From the NCBI GenBank assembly GCA_012841485.1, contig DUUU01000539.1:1-13450 (forward strand): 13,450 bases of DNA, read 5' to 3'. Source of the DNA: Armatimonadota bacterium. GTDB lineage: Bacteria; Armatimonadota; JAAZEB01. This document shows, one piece after another, positions 13,089 through 13,450 of the stretch; positions within the stretch are counted from its first letter, which is position 1, and every line of letters starts with the position of its first letter. The notes beneath the pieces are model-generated. The model worked only from the letters and a program-made list of their open reading frames with translations, ran no database searches and was not told where the DNA came from. The translations under genes were made by a program, and so were the position numbers.

Positions 13089-13450
13089 ATGGCAGTTCGC
13101 AAGATTGTGAAGATCGACGAGGAGCTGTGCAACGGCTGCGGGCTGTGCGTGCCATCCTGCGCCGAGGGCGCGATCCAAATCATCGATGGCAAGGCGCGCC
13201 TGGTGAAGGATGAGTATTGCGACGGCCTGGGCGCCTGCCTGGGCGAGTGCCCCCAGGGAGCCATCGAGATCATCGAGCGCGAAGCACCGGAGTTTGACGA
13301 GGCAGCCGCCATGGCACACGTGGCCCGTGTGAGGGCACCGCAGGCCGGCCACGCCGTGCCGGGTCATCCCGTGAATGCGGCGCACGCCCCGGCGGCACCA
13401 GCGGCCCGTCATCCAGTTGCCGGCTCGTGCCCCGGCGCGGCGATGCGCCA
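13089..13450 (+). CDS. 4Fe-4S dicluster-type ferredoxin, 3' end outside window
   Basis: This is an electron-carrier protein of the cytoplasm. The ATG at 13089 follows GAGGGAGGGAAAG, a good ribosome site. The frame is open to the right edge, so 120 residues are seen. The first cluster motif is C14-x2-C17-x2-C20-x3-C24 (LCNGCGLCVPSCAEGAI). The second is C44-x5-C50-x3-C54 (CDGLGACLGECPQGAI), in which the second Cys of the usual CX2CX2CX3C motif is replaced by Leu47, a pattern I know from ferredoxin-like proteins common in anaerobes. A Pro/Ala/His-rich segment (about 82-110) leads to SCPGAAM, like the conserved extra Cys motif at the end of this family; that Cys might act in place of the missing ligand. 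In other genomes such genes can lie near hcp, but no partner is visible here. Confidence 0.88.
   Translation, partial: MAVRKIVKIDEELCNGCGLCVPSCAEGAIQIIDGKARLVKDEYCDGLGACLGECPQGAIEIIEREAPEFDEAAAMAHVARVRAPQAGHAVPGHPVNAAHAPAAPAARHPVAGSCPGAAMR

Noticed and set aside
1..13450. CRISPR array, rRNA, replication origin or complete defence system
   Set aside because: No regularly spaced repeats, rRNA-like segments, DnaA-box clusters or intact cas, toxin-antitoxin or restriction-modification sets were seen on either strand.

Overview
The window comes from a GC-rich bacterium. A TolC/adaptor/RND pump implies a two-membrane (Gram-negative-type) envelope. Both tRNA genes encode their CCA end, and a 4Fe-4S ferredoxin at the right edge hints at anaerobic or redox-stress metabolism. 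The sequence alone does not fix the phylum. A deep-branching, non-proteobacterial lineage is a guess, not a result.

Layout. (1) 2-5993, plus strand: a heavy-metal efflux operon with the C-terminal part of a TolC-like outer-membrane channel, a 657-residue CzcB-type adaptor and an 1114-residue CzcA-type RND pump. Together these would form one conduit expelling divalent metal ions across both membranes. The adaptor has a His-rich N-terminal segment, a His-rich tail and an expanded tandem-repeat coiled coil. The pump carries an in-frame Cys/His-rich insertion of about 55 residues in its first periplasmic region. (2) 5994-7029: about 1 kb with a strong stem-loop and at most one small gene. (3) 7030-7368: an unrecognised 112-residue protein with a TTG start, followed by a palindrome and a long perfect hairpin. 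(4) 7465-8397: a decayed locus, with an IS3-family remnant (plus strand) abutting the 3' end of a frameshifted nuclease gene (minus strand) whose N-terminal part resembles the ScoMcrA-type head domain. (5) 8709-9410, minus strand: an ankyrin-repeat protein. (6) 9683-9863, minus strand: tRNA-Val(UAC) with its own promoter and terminator. (7) 9898-10646, minus strand: a single-TM 80-residue protein with a long leader whose 5' part looks like a single glycine-riboswitch aptamer. (8) 10776-12632, plus strand: two alpha/beta hydrolases 12 nt apart. (9) 12849-12956 plus the promoter to 13017, minus strand: tRNA-Asn(GUU). (10) 13089 to the edge, plus strand: a dicluster-type ferredoxin. A perfect 20-bp inverted repeat lies between the divergent tRNA-Asn and ferredoxin promoters.

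The most unusual items are the Cys/His insertion in the RND pump, the multiplied hairpin-tip motifs in its adaptor, the candidate glycine riboswitch upstream of an orphan small membrane protein, and the broken nuclease with its IS3 remnant. I found no CRISPR array and no complete defence system. I see no clear evidence of a wholly new multi-gene system.
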